From: Brachypodium distachyon
Taxonomy: Eukaryota; Streptophyta; Magnoliopsida; Poales; Poaceae
Reading direction: 5' to 3'
NCBI RefSeq assembly: GCF_000005505.3
Contig: NC_016131.3
Coordinates: 22,961,501 to 23,025,500 of the forward strand
DNA length: 64,000 nt
Of the stretch, positions 1-11,891 are shown piece after piece. Each line of letters opens with the position of its first letter. The stretch's first letter is position 1. A program made the translations under genes and the position numbers. The notes beneath the pieces are model-generated. The model was not told the origin of the DNA, did no database searches, and saw nothing but the letters and a program-made list of their open reading frames with translations.

Positions 1-910
1 CATCCTCCTGCTCCTCTGGGCGTTGGCGTTCTGCCTCACGCTGGCGCCGGCGCTCCAAGCATTGGCGGAGGTCTTCTTGCTGGCGGGCGTTCAGGACGGC
101 CCGCGCATCACCCCGCGTAACCGTCGGTGACAAATCTGAGGACCCCTCAGGATCCTCGCCTCCTTGCCCTCCCTGCGGGGGAGGGTTTTCTCCCTGCCCC
201 AAGGCGCGGGGTGCGTCTCCGTGTCCCGGGTTCTGCCCTCGGCCGGAGCCAGCCGGGGCGCCTTCGCCTTGAGGCTGCGGGGCGGCGAGCGCAAGGAGCG
301 CGTCCCGCTCCACGCTCCATGCCTCATGCGTCGACGTCCCTTGCGGTGGCTCGTAGCGCACCATGACATGTGCGGCTGTGATGGCCTTTGCCGGGGTTTG
401 GGCGGGAGGCTGCCGATTCTCTGACCGGCTTCCCTCCGCCCTGTCCCCCGGCGCCCTCGGGTGAGTGGGGCGGGACTCTGTCGGTGTCGCACGCGACGCG
501 CTGTCCTCTTGGCGCAGCTGCCGCTACGTGTCTTCGGCCTGCGGGTGGACTCGTTGGCCGGCGCGGGCGGCGTCATGGCCGCTTGTGCGACTAGCTTCAG
601 CGCTGGGAGCCGCGGGCCCCCTCAGCCGGTTGTCTGCCGATGGCCGAGGAGGCGGAGGTGGCAGCTGCGACTGCTACTGCACCCGGGAGGGCTCAAGGTT
701 CTCCTGGCCCTGCGACGTGGGCTGCACGTCGTGTGATCGTGTGTGCGCCGCTGGGGCACCACGCGGGTCAATCCGGGAGTCGCCAGCCCGCTTGGGAGGC
801 ATAGCGACGGGTTCTGTCGTCGGAGAAGACGAAGCTGACGTAGCTGTAGACGACGGCACCAGCGGTCTCCGGCGAGCTCTCCACACGCCCCCCCTACCTG
901 GCGCGCTAGA
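1..910 (-). pseudogene. gag N-terminal region of Tat-type Gypsy element A (partial)
   Basis: On the minus strand this stretch is homologous and collinear with the first part of gag in element C (about 44380-45090). Both encode a recognisable segment beginning around MVxYEPPQGT and continuing into an Arg/Glu/Gln-rich stretch. The reading frame is broken and no long ORF survives; the GC-rich ORFs on the plus strand are shadows. The element runs off the left edge of the window, so its protease, polymerase and 3' LTR are not visible. A Gag of this type would form the particle shell in the cytoplasm. The assignment rests on internal homology to C, whose gag has a zinc knuckle. Confidence 0.7.
890..906 (-). 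other. Candidate primer-binding site of element A
   Basis: Immediately inside the LTR the minus strand reads GCGCGCCAGGTAGGGG, a form I recall from other grass Gypsy elements at the minus-strand primer site. The equivalent place in element C (45085-45096) does not preserve it. The tRNA identity was not determined. Confidence 0.45.
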
Positions 911-1786
911 TGTCGTAGCCCAGGGCTTAGACACCGGGGATGCTAGGCACCCCCTTTCGGGTTCGGCAGTGGGCGTTGGGGATTGCTCCGGCGATCGCCG
1001 GCGAGGCCAATGTCAAGCGCAAAGAGGCACAAGTCCGTTTACCCAGGTTCGGGCCACCCTGAGGTGTAAAACCCTACGTCCTGCTTCTGTGTTTGTATTA
1101 GCCAATGAACAAGTGCTTTACAGATTGCCGGGGGAGTCCACGGGCGCTCTCTCCTTTTCTGCTAAGTGGCTACTTGCTATTTCTGGGCTAAAACTAGAAA
1201 GAACCTGACCGAACCCCTTGACCGTTGGCGTTGGTCCTCCTTTTATACTCAAGGGGATACCACAGGTGCCTCGGTGCATGGGGGACAAGTGTCGAGCAAA
1301 GACCCTAGGCAGCTTCCCCTCGCTGCGCTGGCATGCATGCATGGCACAAAGCGTTGTACCTGGGGCGGTACGTGCCTTGGATTCACTGAGAGCCACTCAC
1401 TGTGGGCTGACTTGACAGGGAACCACTCTCCTGTCGGAGCATTTAATGCTTGCTTGTGCCATACTCCACGCCCTGACCAGCCCTGCTCGCGGGGAGCCTG
1501 CCGGGCGGCCACGTGGCGTCAATGCCCTGCCTGCTGGGTACCGACCCTATGGTAAGTGCCTGCGCCAGGGAGCGCTCTCCCGGCAAGTGACCTTCCCGGG
1601 GGGCGCCCTGACGGAGATTCTCTTGTTGCCTTACGGGGTGACCCCTGTAGCCCGGCTAGTCCTGCCGGGCCGATGACTTCCCGGGCAGCTCGGGCGGTGC
1701 TGCCCAGGGTGCTGCCCTTGCTGGGGGCAAGTGAGGCGACCCACGCATTAAGCAACGGTGGTACCTCGGGTGCCACTGGTGCGACA
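911..1786 (-). repeat. 5' LTR of Tat-type element A
   Basis: An 876-bp LTR bounded by TGTC...GACA, aligned along its length with the LTR of element C at 45097-45963. It has a TATA-type promoter box on the minus strand (TATAAAAGGAGG, near 1231-1243), also present in both LTRs of C. Its outer end abuts CTTCT (1787-1791), which is copia coding sequence, so element A is inserted in Copia-1. The other LTR and the second target copy lie outside the window. Confidence 0.85.
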
Positions 1787-4700
1787 CTTCTATATGCTTC
1801 GTTCTCGCATGGAAAACAGGATTTGCAGAGAGATAGGTAGCTCCGAGATTATCACACCATAGTACAGGTGGTCGAGGCTGTGGTACTTGCAGCTCCTTCA
1901 AGAGAGACTGGACCCAGATAGCTTCGGCTGTCCCATTGGAAAGGGCTTTATACTCTGCCTCTGTTGATGACCGAGAAACAGTGGGCTGCTTCCGAGCACT
2001 CCATGAAATGAGGTTCGGACCGAAGAACACCACAAAACCCCCTGTTGATCGTCGATCGTCACCACACCCTGCCCAATCAGCGTCGGTAAACACACTCAGT
2101 AAGGTGGAACTCGACCGCTTGATAGATAGCCCGGTGGTGACTGTCCCCTTGACAAAACGCAGGATGCACTTCACTGCTTCCCAGTGCACATCGGCGGGTT
2201 GCGACAGATACTGGCAAACCTTGTTGACAGCATAAGAGAGATCTGGCGGGTGAGGGTAAGGTACTGCAACACCCCCACGGTGCTGCAAAAGCGAAAAAAG
2301 TCAGCTTCATTCAAAAAGTGGCCAGACTCGCGGGTGAGCTTCTCTTGTGCACACATGGGAGTAGAACTGGGCTTGCAATTCTCCATATGAGTACGACGAA
2401 GAAGGTCAAGAGCATACTTGTGCTGGGTAACACAGATTCCCCCTGAATTGCGGACTACTTCGACGCCAAGGAAGTAATTGAGCTCGCCCAGATCTTTGAC
2501 AGGAAAAGTAGACAGCTGACGCAGAAGAGCAGCCAAGGAAGCTGAAGAGGAGCTGATGATGACAATATCATCAACATACACCAACATATACATGGTGATT
2601 CCGTCGTGGCAGAAGATGAACAGTGAGGTATCAGCAGCTGAAGTGGTGAACCCCCATTGTAGCAGCCAGTCACTCAGACGAGAATACCAAGCGCGCGGCG
2701 ACTGCTTAAGGCCATAGGGGGACTTGTGGAGCTTGCATACATAGTCGGCTCGAGCTGGATCTTGGAAACCGGGGGGTTGATGCATATATGCTGTCTCAGT
2801 GAGAACACCATGGAGGAAAGCATTACTTATATCGATCTGTTGAAGATGCCAGCCCCTGGAGACAGCAAGGGAGAGCACAAGTCGCACGGTGGCTGGTTTG
2901 ACAACCGGGGAAAAGGTGTCAGAGTAATCAATCCCGTGCTGCTGTGTGAACCCCTTGGCAACGAGACGAGCTTTAGGTTTGTCCAGCGAACCGTCAGCCT
3001 TATGCTTGACCTTGAAGACCCACTTGCAGCCGATTACGTTCTGCCCAGGCGGACGAGGAACCAAGGTCCAGGTCCGATTTTCCTGGAGAGCCGAGAACTC
3101 CGCTTCCATGGCAGGGCGCCAGTCGGCGTCAGCAAGAGCAGCACGGTAGGAGGTAGGCTCGGCGAAGAAAGCCCGACGACGTGGGTCGTAGCGCACCGTG
3201 CCATCGGTCGGGAGCAGCTTTTTGACAATGTGGTTACGAAGCCTGGTCGTGACACGAGGGGGCGCAGCAGGATCTGGTGCCGCGGCTTCTGGCGCGGCAG
3301 GATCTTGTGCCGCAGCTTCTGGCGCGGCAAGATTTTCTGCCGCAGCTTCCCGCGCGGCAGGATTTGGTGCCGCACATTCTGGCGCGGCAGGATTTTCTGC
3401 CGCGGCAGCCGCAGATGCCTCTGGCGCGGCAGGAGTTGAGGAAGATCCGGAGGTTCCGGAGGCCATGTCAGTTCCAGTACCTGCAGCAGGAGGAACACCA
3501 CTGGGGGCATGGTCAGCAAGGTGAGAAACATCATAGCGTCTCATGTGATCATCAACAATAACCGGCTCGGTCAAAGGAAAAATAGATGCTGGTGTGACCG
3601 GGAAAGGGATTGGGGATGAAGTAGATGCAAACAGATATACGTCCTCTTCAAAGATAACATCACGAGAGATGTAGATGCGCCCACTCTTCCTATCTAGACA
3701 CTTGTACCCCTTATGCATGGAATTATAACCGAGGAAGGTACATTGTGTTGATCGAAACTCTAGCTTTCGGTTGTTATAAGGACGGAGATTAGGCCAATAA
3801 GCACAACCAAAAGACCGAAGGAAGGTATAGTGACGGCGCTCATTGAACAGACAGGTGATGGGGGCTGAGTGACCAAGAACCCATGTAGGCATGCGATTGA
3901 TTAAGTAGCATGCAGCTAGGAACGCTTCATCCCAAAACCGAACAGCTAAGGAAGAATGGGCAAGAAGGGCAATGCCAGTTTCAACTAGGTGCGGATGCTT
4001 GCGTTCGGTGATCCCATTTTGTTGAGATGTATGTGGGCATGAGACCCCATGGGAAATTCCCCCTCGAGTGAAATATCGATACAAGCGATGATACTCTCCT
4101 CCCCAGTCAGATTGGATGGCTTTGATTTTAGTGTCTAATTGGCGTTTGCCAAGTGTTTGGAAATTGTAGAAGACTTGTTCTACATCAGATTTACGTTTGA
4201 GGAGGTAGATCCATGTGAACCTACTGTAATCATTCACAAAACTAACATAATACTTGTAGCCACCAACAGATGTGATGGCCGGCCCCCAAACATCAGAATG
4301 AACAAGCTCGAGGGGAACATGTGACACATGAGATGAATCATGAAAAGGTAATTGGTGCACTTTGGCACGTTGACGAGCATCACAAATACTAGAATTGTTT
4401 GATGGTGCACAAGCAAATTTATTCTCTCTAAGAATCAAATCTACGATATTCTTGGAAGGATGACCTAATATCCTATGCCAAAGATCAGATGTGATCTTGG
4501 CGCTGGAAAGAGCACGACGACGGGCCACGAACAGGCTTGACTTGAGGCTTGGCACCGGATAGAGACCACCGCAACTCCTACCGCACAGCAGAATTGCCCT
4601 CGTTGCTCAGTCCTTCACATAAAAGAGGTTAGGATGTAGTTCGACAAAAGCGTCATTATCAGAGGAAATTTTGTTTGCTGAAAGAAGATGCTTGTTGATA

Positions 4701-4944
4701 TGTGGAACATGCAAAATATTGCGAAGATATAATGGTTTGGATGAGCCGGAAATTACTGAATGACCAACATGAGAGATGTTCAAACCTGCTCCATTTGCGA
4801 CCTGAACCTGGTCCTTGCCGCCATAGCGCTCGTGGACGGTGAGGCGGTCAAGATCGCTTGTCAGGTGATCTGTAGCCCCACTGTCAATGTACCGGTTGAT
4901 GTCGACGGAGTAATTCCCGGTGTTGGCAGCGTTGCCGGAGCGCT
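1787..4944 (-). pseudogene. Copia-1 pol: protease, integrase, reverse transcriptase, RNase H
   Basis: Reading down the minus strand: copia protease with DSGATDH (near 4885); a stop at 4607; GAG-pre-integrase with HRILGHPS; integrase core with Asp residues in HSDVWG and QSDWGGEY and the Glu in NGITERKH; an Ala/Pro-rich linker (about 3255-3440); then RVT_2 reverse transcriptase with YVDD (about 2565-2577). A one-base loss near 2252 shifts the frame into the RNase H part, which keeps TDADWAG and STEAEYKA. Coding sequence stops in KHIEV where element A enters. The domains act together in the virus-like particle to copy RNA and integrate cDNA. The protein cannot be made whole because of the stop, the frameshift and the truncation. 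Confidence 0.92.
3255..3440 (-). repeat. Ala/Pro minisatellite in Copia-1 integrase-RT linker
   Basis: Imperfect repeats of roughly 30 bp built around GGCGCGGCAGGAT and TGCCGC (plus strand). They encode repeated (E/D)NPAAPE-like units between integrase and reverse transcriptase. They are in frame and preserve the ORF. Confidence 0.75.
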
Positions 4945-5501
4945 TGCAACATCCCAAAATTTCATAATCGTTCATATGCATTGCATTCATGAGCATCTTT
5001 CCACATTTGCATTTTTGAATCAAAATTTGAATTACAAAAGGCTTGAAAAGGTTTTATTTCATTTAAAACCTTAGACTTTCACCCATTTGAGCTTTGGATT
5101 TTAAACCAATAAGGTTTATCTATAAAAAGGGGTTTATTGCAAAAATGAGCTACCCTGTAATTTTTGGTATTTAAATTGGAGTTGAAAAACTATTTTTATT
5201 TGATTAATTATAAAGCCCTAAAGGCATTTATAGGGCAAAACTATTTTATTTTATTTTGAAGGGAAATTTGTCCCAAAAGTTGAATCATATTATAATATGA
5301 TTTTACAAATTTTCTAAAATTTATTTGGATCAATTTGGAGTTCAAAATCAAAAGTTATCAAAGAAATCAGAAAAAGAAAAAGGAAAGAACAAAAAAAAAG
5401 AGAAAACCGGACCGGCCCGGCCATTTGGGCCGAACCGGCCCAGTTCTGCGCGCACCCGCACCCGAGCCGGCCCAGCGCCTGCCCGTGCCTGCGCCGAGCC
5501 A

Positions 5502-5630
5502 CCGACGGGTGGGGCCCCCCTGTCGGGGCCGTCTTCCCCGCATGGAAACCCCGTCGGGATCCCCGCACGACATCCCCGCGGCGCCATCACTCCCGTGCTC
5601 CCCTCCTCCTTCCTTTAGCGTCATTATAAA
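5502..5630 (+). promoter_or_regulatory. Promoter of solo LTR 1: GC palindrome plus TATA box
   Basis: A GC-rich imperfect palindrome centred on GGTGGGGCCC (5502-5526) lies about 100 bp upstream of TATAAA (5625-5630). The same arrangement appears in the other LTR copies (40112-40264, 52741-52892). GGNCCCAC is the published class I TCP (PCF) consensus; in this copy the match is lost by one base. Confidence 0.5.
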
Positions 5631-6805
5631 GCCTGCGCCCTCCTCTCTCTTTCCCCTCTCCCCTCCCTCTCGATTATGCCCCCAGGCTGCCGCAGTTTCT
5701 CACCGCGCGTGCGCCACTGCCTCTGCCGTCTCAGGCTCGTCCCCGGCGACCAAAAGGGCAGGGGCTAACGCCACCTACCCTACCTCCTCCCTCTCTCCCT
5801 CGCGCACATTTTGACATGAACCATTTTCCGTTTGGTGCTCCGTAGCCCAAGAACGCCGACGACCCGAAGCTCCGCCATCGCCGCCACCTCTTCTCCGTCC
5901 TAGGCGTCATCTCCGGCCACCCCGACGCGTACCGCCGCCACCATTGTCTCCGTCTCGTCGCGCCGCGTCTTCCCCAAGTTTCCCCGAGCCGAGACCCCGC
6001 CGGAAACACTCGCCGCCGCATCCCCCAGCCGCCAAAGCGTCGCCGGAACCCTAGCGCCGCCGCCGGTAAGCCCCGATCAAACCTCAGCCGTCCGATCTAG
6101 ATCAATGGCTAGGATTAGAACACTTATTAATCGAACCGGTATGCAATCTGGAGCGTCCGATCCTTTTAAGTGAGATCTGACGGCCCGTGTTTTATTATAA
6201 CCTGAATCGGTACCGGCCAATCACAGCACGCCACGTGGCTCGGTTTAAAATTAAAAGTTAAACCCCGGTTAAATTAAATGGCAGTTTTAGAGAAAAGCCC
6301 CTAGAACTTCAAATGCTCATATCTTTTAAACCACTGGGCCAAATTTGATAAAGTTTACCTTTCTGGAAAGCTCTCGACCTGTAGAATCTTTTGGCATAGT
6401 TTAAATTTAAATTTGAATAACTTAAACACAGTCAATTTACAGAAAGGATTTTAATGCCATTTAATTCATACCTTTTGTTTTAAAAATACTTTTTCTTTGA
6501 GACCAGTGCCCAAAAATTTGTTTTATTGTTCTCTGTTCATTGGGACAGAGAAATAAATTTTTTGATTTAAATTAATTGGCTAATGCCAATAAAACCTTGT
6601 TTTAGGGTTTTAATCCCTGGTTTTTGTATCTTGCTTTTAACCTAGTATAATAATTTTAATTGCTGATACTTTGGGCCAGAATTATAATCTGGCCATCTAT
6701 CCAAATAAAATCAACCAAACCATGTCACATGTTTTGCATTGCATCATGACATATATTCTTTTGCTTGTATTGTATGTTTATGTATGCATTGTTTGTTTCA
6801 TTTAG

Positions 6806-6865
6806 TTTACTCGGAGAGCGAACTGTGTGATTGCGAGGAGTGCTTGAATACCAACTGCTATCAAG
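6806..6865 (+). other. Candidate 60-nt leader exon in solo LTR 1
   Basis: The block TCGGAGAGCGAACTGTGTGA and its flanks are preceded by a pyrimidine-rich tract ending TTTCATTTAG and followed by GCAAGT, the consensus donor of GC-AG introns (CAAG|GCAAGT). An upstream donor-like CG|GTAAGC sits at 6066 and an acceptor-like AATGCAG at 7915. The same 60-nt spacing is found in the other two complete LTRs. Inferred from sequence signals only. Confidence 0.45.
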
Positions 6866-8254
6866 GCAAGTTCACCTTGACCATTATCCTATTATTTTAT
6901 TATGCACTAGTTTTTATTAGTTGCATTGTTAGGATTATTATTGTACCTATGCTAGCTATGATTTTCCTAGTAGGATAGGATACCCTTGCCATGTTCTTAC
7001 CACCAACTGCCATCGTAGGTAGTTCAATGCTATGCTATGTTAATATTCGTGGGTGGTACTATTACAATGTGATATTATTGTCATTATGGAGTAAAGTTAT
7101 GTTTTCCTAGTGTATGGCAAAACAAGTAATTTAGTGAACCCTCCTGGCTGGGCTGCTTTGAGTATTTGAGATGTTATGCGGCGTCAGGTCTATTTCTATG
7201 GGTCCATTTCTATGAGTCGTCTCGCCATGTCTATGGGAGCGCCTGCGTCGCAAATGTGGGATGCCACCCGGGGTAACCAGAGACTGGACTAGTTTCCTAT
7301 TTAGTAGTTTCCAGTACAACCACATGCTAAATGGGCTCTGGCTTGATGGAGTAAGACATATGATCCTGGATCCGAGGTAACATCGGTATGTAGCAGTGTA
7401 GGTTGGAACGCGTTCCTCAGGTGGTCTGGGTGATTATGGTCTGAAAATTCTTGCAATCGATGCCGTTGCTACTCTACCCTGAGGACAGCAAGGGATTAAC
7501 ACGTCGGTTTCTTGTGGGGAATATGTACAACCTCTCGAGAGTGTCAAACTAAATATTTAGCCGTGTCCCCAGTTACGGACAATTATGAGCGACTAGACCG
7601 GGGAGCTGTAAGGAAGGTCTCACTCATTCCAATTTCCTAATAAAATGAATGGTTTGAACTAGGTAGGAGAATTGATGTGTCTACTCAATGTGTTCTAGGT
7701 TAATAGGAGCATGGGTGTGTCTACCCCGTGTCCAATAGAGATGAAATTATTTGTTTAAAAATGATAGGATGAAACATTGATGCTTTTATGCAAATAGCCA
7801 AACCCCACCTAGCCAAAATATGCATGTACTTGGTAGGTCCTCTTTTATAACCTCTAGTGAACTTGCCAATACATTCAATGTATTGACCACGTAGTGGCTG
7901 CAATTAACAATGCAGGTGGATCAGACGATGAGTGAGGTTCGTCATTGTTGTTTGGGTCATGTGCTTACATTCCAACGTGCGCTCACCTTGGAGTAGTTGT
8001 GGCCCTTATGTTCTATCTTTCCGCTGCCGATTGTGATACAATATTCTATTATTTTGAAACTCTATTTGTTATGCTTACCAAAGGGGTCATGCAAGGTTGT
8101 AAGTACAATTAAATTTTGGATGATGTGTTGTAATAAAGTACTTTGACCTTTGTATCTCGATATTTCATCTTGAAACTGTGTGTGCTAGTGAGTCGATCTA
8201 GGGACTAGCACGGTAAGCACAGAGATCGAACCCTGTACGGGGGCGGTCGCTTTA

Positions 8255-9177
8255 GTGCTCACGGTTCTCCTCCAGCTGGTAGGCGTGATTGAAGCGCTGA
8301 CGGCAGTGGAGAGTGTCATGGCCGAACTTGGAGCACACATGGCACTTGAGGTTGCTGTGGCCCTTCCCGTTGCCATTGCCGCGATTGCGCGACTGCTGCT
8401 GCTGGCCACGGTTCTGGCCGCCACCATGTCCACCACGTCCACCACGGTTGGAGTCATGGCCGCGAGTGACAGAGTTGGCGGAGGAGTTGATGTCGGTGGC
8501 AGTGTTCTACTGCTCCAGGCGAAGCTCGGCGCTGAGAAAGTGGGCGTAGAAGCTGCCGAGGGTCACCGGCTCGTCTTTGGTGGTGATGGACGAGACAAGG
8601 GGCTCGAACTTTGGTCCGAGGCCGGCCAGCATGTAGCCGAGGATCTCCTCATCAGAGAGGGGTTTGCCGACGGATGCCATCGCATCGGCCAGCGCCTTCA
8701 TCTTGGTGAAGTACTCGGACGCAGTCATGTCCTTCTTCTTCAGATTGGAGAGCTGGTAGCGCACCTGCATGACGTGGGCGCGGTTCTGAGAAGCAAAGGA
8801 CTCGTGCAGTGCCTGCCACACGGCGCGTGCGGTGGTGAGCTGCGTCATCTGACCAAGGATGTCCTCGGTCATGGAGGCGAGGAGGGCAATCATGACCAGC
8901 GCAGGTAGGCCGGATTAGCGACCTCCCTGGCATTGTCGCCTTCTCCCTCTTGGAGGGTCTGGGCAGGGGTGGCAATGGTGCCATCGACGTACCCGAAGAG
9001 CTGCTGTGCACGTAGCACAGGGACGGCTTGGGTTTTCCAAAGGAGAAAGTTGTTGCGGGTGAGGCGGATGGTGTTGAGGTTGGTGAATGCGGTGATTGGG
9101 ACAGGCGCGGGAGGATGGGCGGCAGTGGCAGCGGCGGCAGGATTGACAATAGCTCCTGCGGCAGCGGCTTCAGCCAT
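8255..9177 (-). pseudogene. Copia-1 gag
   Basis: Minus strand, starting MAEAAAAGAIVNP at 9177. It contains the N-terminal copia Gag signature (NFLLWKTQAVPVL, then a UBN2-type region with LKKKDMTASEYFTKMK) and a CCHC zinc knuckle (CHVCSKFGHDTLHC, about 8300-8345) near its end. A small deletion near 8890 breaks the frame after AYLRWS, and a further shift precedes the zinc knuckle. The solo LTR at 4945-8254 then separates it from protease. Gag forms the particle and packages RNA; this copy is non-functional. Confidence 0.9.
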
Positions 9178-9207
9178 GGCGATAAGAGGATGCAGGCTCT
9201 GATACCA

Positions 9208-9383
9208 AGTTAGGAAAACAGGGAGATAGGTTTAGATGCCGTGAGAGGATGCTCTCCGGCCTGCCTCATATATATATGCACCTCGATGGGTTTAGATAAG
9301 CATTACAAAGGGATTACGACAGAAGTTGTTAGGCGTGCCGGATATGCTACAGTGACCGGCAACAACCTTATCTACACCTAACA
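9208..9383 (-). repeat. 5' LTR of Copia-1
   Basis: A short LTR of about 176 bp with inverted ends (TGTTAGG...CCTAAC) and a TATA-like TATATATATG on the minus strand near 9268-9280. The primer site TGGTATCAGAGCC (minus, 9195-9207) follows without spacer, matching plant initiator-Met tRNA. The outer boundary is set from the terminal inverted repeat only, since the 3' LTR is not in the window. Confidence 0.6.
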
Positions 9384-9388
9384 TTAGT

Positions 9389-10452
9389 TAGGATTTACAT
9401 CGGTCCACTGTCCAGATCAATCTTTATATAATTACACACTTAACCTGCAAACGAATCGATCTGCACTAATCAATTCGCACTAATCGATTCATGTGTACAT
9501 CTAATACAACACGAATATGATACATAGATGAACGTGCTGCACACGCATATATACAGAACTGAAAAGAAATCAATCTGATCGATCTACAACAGACATGCAC
9601 ATGTGCCGCTCTCAATTTTCGGCACATACATAAACAGCCATCAACGACACTTGCCTAATCAATCTAACAATTTTCGTATACATATGTTTAAGAGGCCGTG
9701 GCAACGCACGGACATTGTACTAGTCAGAAATAAATAATGGAGTCGCAAAAATTTGGAACTAACAAAATCAGCATTCTACTATCAACAGTACATCATTTGG
9801 CACCGAAAGAATAATATGTTTTTGATAAGATATGCGTGATGCCAATACTTGGTGGATTGAGGCAAATTTTAACACGTAGGATTAGTAAATTTTGAGCAAC
9901 TATAAATAGTTAGTTAAGAATTTTTGTGTTTTTTTTAAACCAAAAGGGAAATCATCATGTGATGTATATAGCCTGTTTTCTCGCAGAACTAATTTGACTT
10001 AGATTATAAGAAAAATCAAATAAAAACATAAATACAATCGCATTGGCTAGTTTATAAGGAAAACACACAACTGGCTTCGCGGACAACCATGGCCGGCGAT
10101 GAAAAGAAATTTTTTCATGCGGTGAGAGCATCAACAAATGCATACTCTTATAAAGATCAGAGTTAATAGTCTTCCATTCACCGTGATATCCATAGTTTTT
10201 GCTCCATAGAAAAGTGGTTGCATGTAGCTAGTGAATCGAAAAGTACTTAAGCAACATGGTCTAGTCTCGGGGCTGATGTAATCCACAACGTAGTTTGAAA
10301 ACCAACTGAGCTATCACCGTGGGGATGAAAATTCCCAACTGAATATATTCTTGAAGGAGCTCGAGGGACAAATACATCTTGTAGGAGTAAGAACAGACAG
10401 TAGGAAGACAGAAACAAACGCAGAAGAAACTTTCCAAACATAGGCGATTGCC
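9389..10452. other. AT-rich intergenic DNA, no gene seen
   Basis: No ORF with recognisable similarity, no RNA gene and no clear repeat. Composition resembles ordinary grass intergenic sequence. It is the left flank of the LINE at 10466. Confidence 0.5.
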
Positions 10453-10465
10453 ACTAGAAGACTCC

Positions 10466-11878
10466 CAAATTCGGTATTGACTTCCATGCCCATGTTTATG
10501 TTATCTTTTCTTGAAATTCCCGTTGGAGTTCGTAAAAGATTAGATTTTTACCGATCTCGTTTCTTTTGGCAATAGGACGAGCATAAACGCAAGTACAGAT
10601 TGACCAAATGGAATATTATTTGTCGCCCCAAAGATCAAGGCGGCCTGGGCATCGAGCTCCTGGAAGTTAAAAATAGATGCCTCCTTAGCGAATGGCTGTT
10701 TAAACTTCTTAACGAAGATGGGATGTGGCAAAAGATGCTACGGAACAAATACCTCCAGAACAGTACCCTCTCTCAAACAATAGCCAAACCAACTGACTCG
10801 CGGTTTTGGAAAGGCCTTATGCATGTTAAAGATGATTTTTTTAGTCACGGGTGCTTCATCCTTGGGGATGGTACCGGAATTCGTTTATGGGAAGACACCT
10901 AGCTCGGCACTTTGCCACTCTCCTACCAATATCCATCCCTGTACCGCGTAGTACATCATAAAAACGTTTCTGTTGTCGCGGTCTTCCAGACGATTCCTCT
11001 AAATATTCATTTTAGACGGAACTTCACTAGGAATAAATGGATAAGATGGCTTCACTTGGTTCAGCGGCTGATGGAGGTTAATTTCACGACCGAGCCCGAC
11101 AGATTTGTTTGGAGTCTGACTTCCTCGGGTGTCTTCTCTATAAAGTCTATGTACGCGGACTTTATGAATGGGCAAATGGTATTTCAACGGAAATATATTT
11201 GGAAGCTAAAGATTCCCTCTAAAGTCAAATTTTTATGTGGTTTCTAGATCGACATGTTATTTTAACTAAGGACAATCTTGCAAAACGGAATTGGGATGGG
11301 AGCTTAAAATGTTGTTTATGTGATGCTGATGAGAGCATTCAACATCTTTTTCTCTCCTGCCCTCTTGCCCGTATTATTTGGCGCATCATTTTTATTACAT
11401 TTAATCTTCCACCCCCGACGTCAATTACTAATTTGTTTGGCAACCGGCTTAATGGGGTAGAGAAAAAACTTAAAGCTCATATACGGATGGGAGTTTTGGC
11501 TTTCTGTTGGGCTATCTGGAATTGCAGAAACGATGCGGTTTTTAATCGATCCAGAGCTCCCCATTTTTTGCAGATTATCTTCAAAGCAACGCACTGGATC
11601 CGTCTTTGGGCTTTCCTACTTCCTGCGCACATGTGGGGGCTTATGGATTTTGGATGCAACCGGCTAGAGACGGTCTCTCAGGATATCTTCAACCGGCTGG
11701 CTGGCAGTGTACTAGACACCTCCATTTTTAGTCACCATGTTTGATATTTTTTGCTGGCTTATTTTTGTTTCCACGATCGCTTGTCGGTGACTTGCAAGAC
11801 CTACTTTTTTATATTTGCAATAAAAATGGTTGTGTGCATCGTTTCGATGCAGAGGCCGGGGCTTCCACCCCTTTTAAA
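10466..11878 (+). mobile_element. 5'-truncated L1-type LINE (RT C-terminal part, zf-RVT)
   Basis: Encodes the C-terminal third of a plant L1 ORF2, with the phrases RPKDQGGLGI and FWKGLMHVKDDF, then the zf-RVT region with CLCDADESIQHLFLSCPLA (about 11307-11370). A TAG at 10900-10902 and a one-base loss in a T run near 11230 break the frame. The 3' untranslated end reaches GCAGAGGCCGGGGCTTCC and a short A run (11876-11879). It is flanked by identical 13-bp repeats ACTAGAAGACTCC at 10453-10465 and 11879-11891, the target-site duplication of target-primed reverse transcription. Endonuclease and catalytic RT regions are absent, as expected for 5' truncation. Confidence 0.9.
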
Positions 11879-11891
11879 ACTAGAAGACTCC

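Larger units (their letters stand above)
4945..8254 (+). mobile_element. Solo LTR 1 of long-LTR chromovirus
   Basis: A 3310-bp solo LTR, starting TGCAACATCCCAAAAT (T to C at base 3) and ending GGTCGCTTTA. It aligns end to end with the 5' LTR of element E (52185-55376) and with 39554-42885. Flanking 5-bp repeats are GCGCT (4940-4944) and GTGCT (8255-8259), one mismatch. Copia gag-pol sequence resumes directly on both sides, so this is an insertion reduced to one LTR, probably by LTR-LTR recombination. No coding sequence: the ORFs inside are not conserved among copies. Confidence 0.93.
1787..9383 (-). mobile_element. Copia-1, Ty1/copia retrotransposon, interrupted twice
   Basis: A minus-strand copia element. 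Its 5' LTR is at 9208-9383, with gag at 8260-9177 and protease, integrase, RT and RNase H from 4944 down to 1787. A chromovirus solo LTR (4945-8254) splits gag from protease, flanked by GCGCT/GTGCT. The 3' end is cut at 1786 by element A inside the RNase H coding region. Order gag-PR-INT-RT-RH identifies the copia superfamily. Several nonsense and frameshift mutations show that it is dead. Confidence 0.9.

Noticed and set aside
465..1208. Plus-strand ORF of 247 codons
   Set aside because: A GC-rich shadow over the minus-strand gag start and LTR of element A; no domain, and it is not conserved in the matching region of element C.
3198..3524. Ala-rich plus-strand ORFs opposite the copia linker
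   Set aside because: Produced by the GC-rich minisatellite on the coding strand.
5314..5814. Several ORFs in the GC-rich part of the long LTRs (also 40295-40792 and 52482-53354)
   Set aside because: Frames and lengths differ among LTR copies, and there is no known domain; base composition explains them.
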